NCBI GenBank assembly: GCA_964501705.1
Contig: CAZCUQ010000111.1
Coordinates: forward strand, 1 to 5,701
Direction of reading: 5' to 3'
Length of the DNA: 5,701 nt
Source of the DNA: RGIG4694 sp964501705
GTDB lineage: Bacteria > Bacillota > Clostridia > Oscillospirales > Ruminococcaceae
Below, one piece after another: positions 5,540 to 5,701 of the stretch. Positions within the stretch are counted from its first letter, which is position 1, and each line of letters starts with the position of its first letter. Both the position numbers and the translations under genes were made by a program. The notes beneath the pieces are model-generated. The model was not told where the DNA came from. It did not search any database and saw nothing but the letters and a program-made list of their open reading frames with translations.

Positions 5540-5701
5540 TGATAAATATTAAAAAACCTGCGGCCTTTAACTTTAAATCGGAAGTTATAGCAGTTATATT
5601 ACAGGACGTCAAAAGGAAAAACGGGAATCGGATGACAGCGTTTCCAACTGTGTTTTTCATCGGCTTTGACAGTATAGTAAACGACATTAAAATTTGTGCT
5701 T
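5539..5701 (+). CDS. Unrecognised reading frame, 3'-truncated by the window edge
   Basis: From ATG 5539 the frame is open for 54 codons to the end of the window. The translation begins MINIKKPAAFNFKSEV and contains a hydrophobic stretch FPTVFFIGF at about residues 35-43. I do not recognise a family. GGAG (5525-5528) lies 10 nt upstream of the ATG, at the long end of normal spacing, and a candidate promoter lies at 5447-5473. Against it being a gene: the length seen is short enough to arise by chance in AT-rich DNA, and the ribosome binding site lies inside a perfect hairpin. It is divergent from the carboxypeptidase gene. Confidence 0.35.
   Translation, partial: MINIKKPAAFNFKSEVIAVILQDVKRKNGNRMTAFPTVFFIGFDSIVNDIKICA

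Noticed and set aside
1..5701. CRISPR arrays, insertion sequences, tRNA or rRNA genes
   Set aside because: No regularly spaced direct repeats, transposase motifs, terminal inverted repeats or tRNA-like cloverleafs were seen.

Overview
The window looks like the chromosome of an anaerobic, low- to mid-GC Firmicute, most likely a clostridial (Oscillospiraceae/Ruminococcaceae-type) gut bacterium. The grounds are a TmcAL-family gene (a Firmicutes marker), a type I QueF, strong AGGAGG-like ribosome binding sites, and intrinsic terminators with U-tracts. The taxonomic placement is inference from gene content and style; no marker gene fixes it.

Layout. Positions 1-1041 (+) hold the 3' part of tmcAL, the tRNA(Met) cytidine acetate ligase, with an acidic low-complexity tail. 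Positions 1042-1170 hold a structured leader: an aptamer-like hairpin with an A-rich 3' flank, followed by a near-perfect intrinsic terminator placed just before the next ribosome binding site. This is the layout of a transcription-attenuating riboswitch, and the genes behind it point to preQ1 as the ligand. Positions 1171-4050 (+) hold a tight five-gene operon, queD-queE-folE-queC-queF, with junctions from a 4-nt ATGA overlap to an 11-nt gap. A hairpin at about 4051-4082 separates it from a convergent gene and can end transcription from both sides. Positions 4087-5241 (-) hold a membrane-anchored D,D-carboxypeptidase-like protein (peptidase S11) whose second active-site motif is not canonical. 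From 5242 to the end lies an AT-rich divergent intergenic region with a plausible + strand promoter, a short perfect hairpin over a ribosome binding site, and the start of an unrecognised + strand reading frame that runs off the window.

How the genes work together. The operon encodes every step from GTP to preQ1: FolE makes 7,8-dihydroneopterin triphosphate, QueD converts it to 6-carboxy-5,6,7,8-tetrahydropterin, QueE contracts the ring to 7-carboxy-7-deazaguanine, QueC forms the nitrile preQ0, and QueF reduces it to preQ1. PreQ1 would then be inserted at position 34 of GUN-anticodon tRNAs by Tgt, which is not in this window. The leader would close the feedback loop if it senses preQ1. TmcAL modifies the same anticodon position (C34) in elongator tRNA(Met), so the neighbourhood is themed on wobble-base modification. 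Most of the window is a well-understood pathway. The parts worth a closer look are the leader RNA, the altered carboxypeptidase motif and the hairpin-covered start at the right edge.
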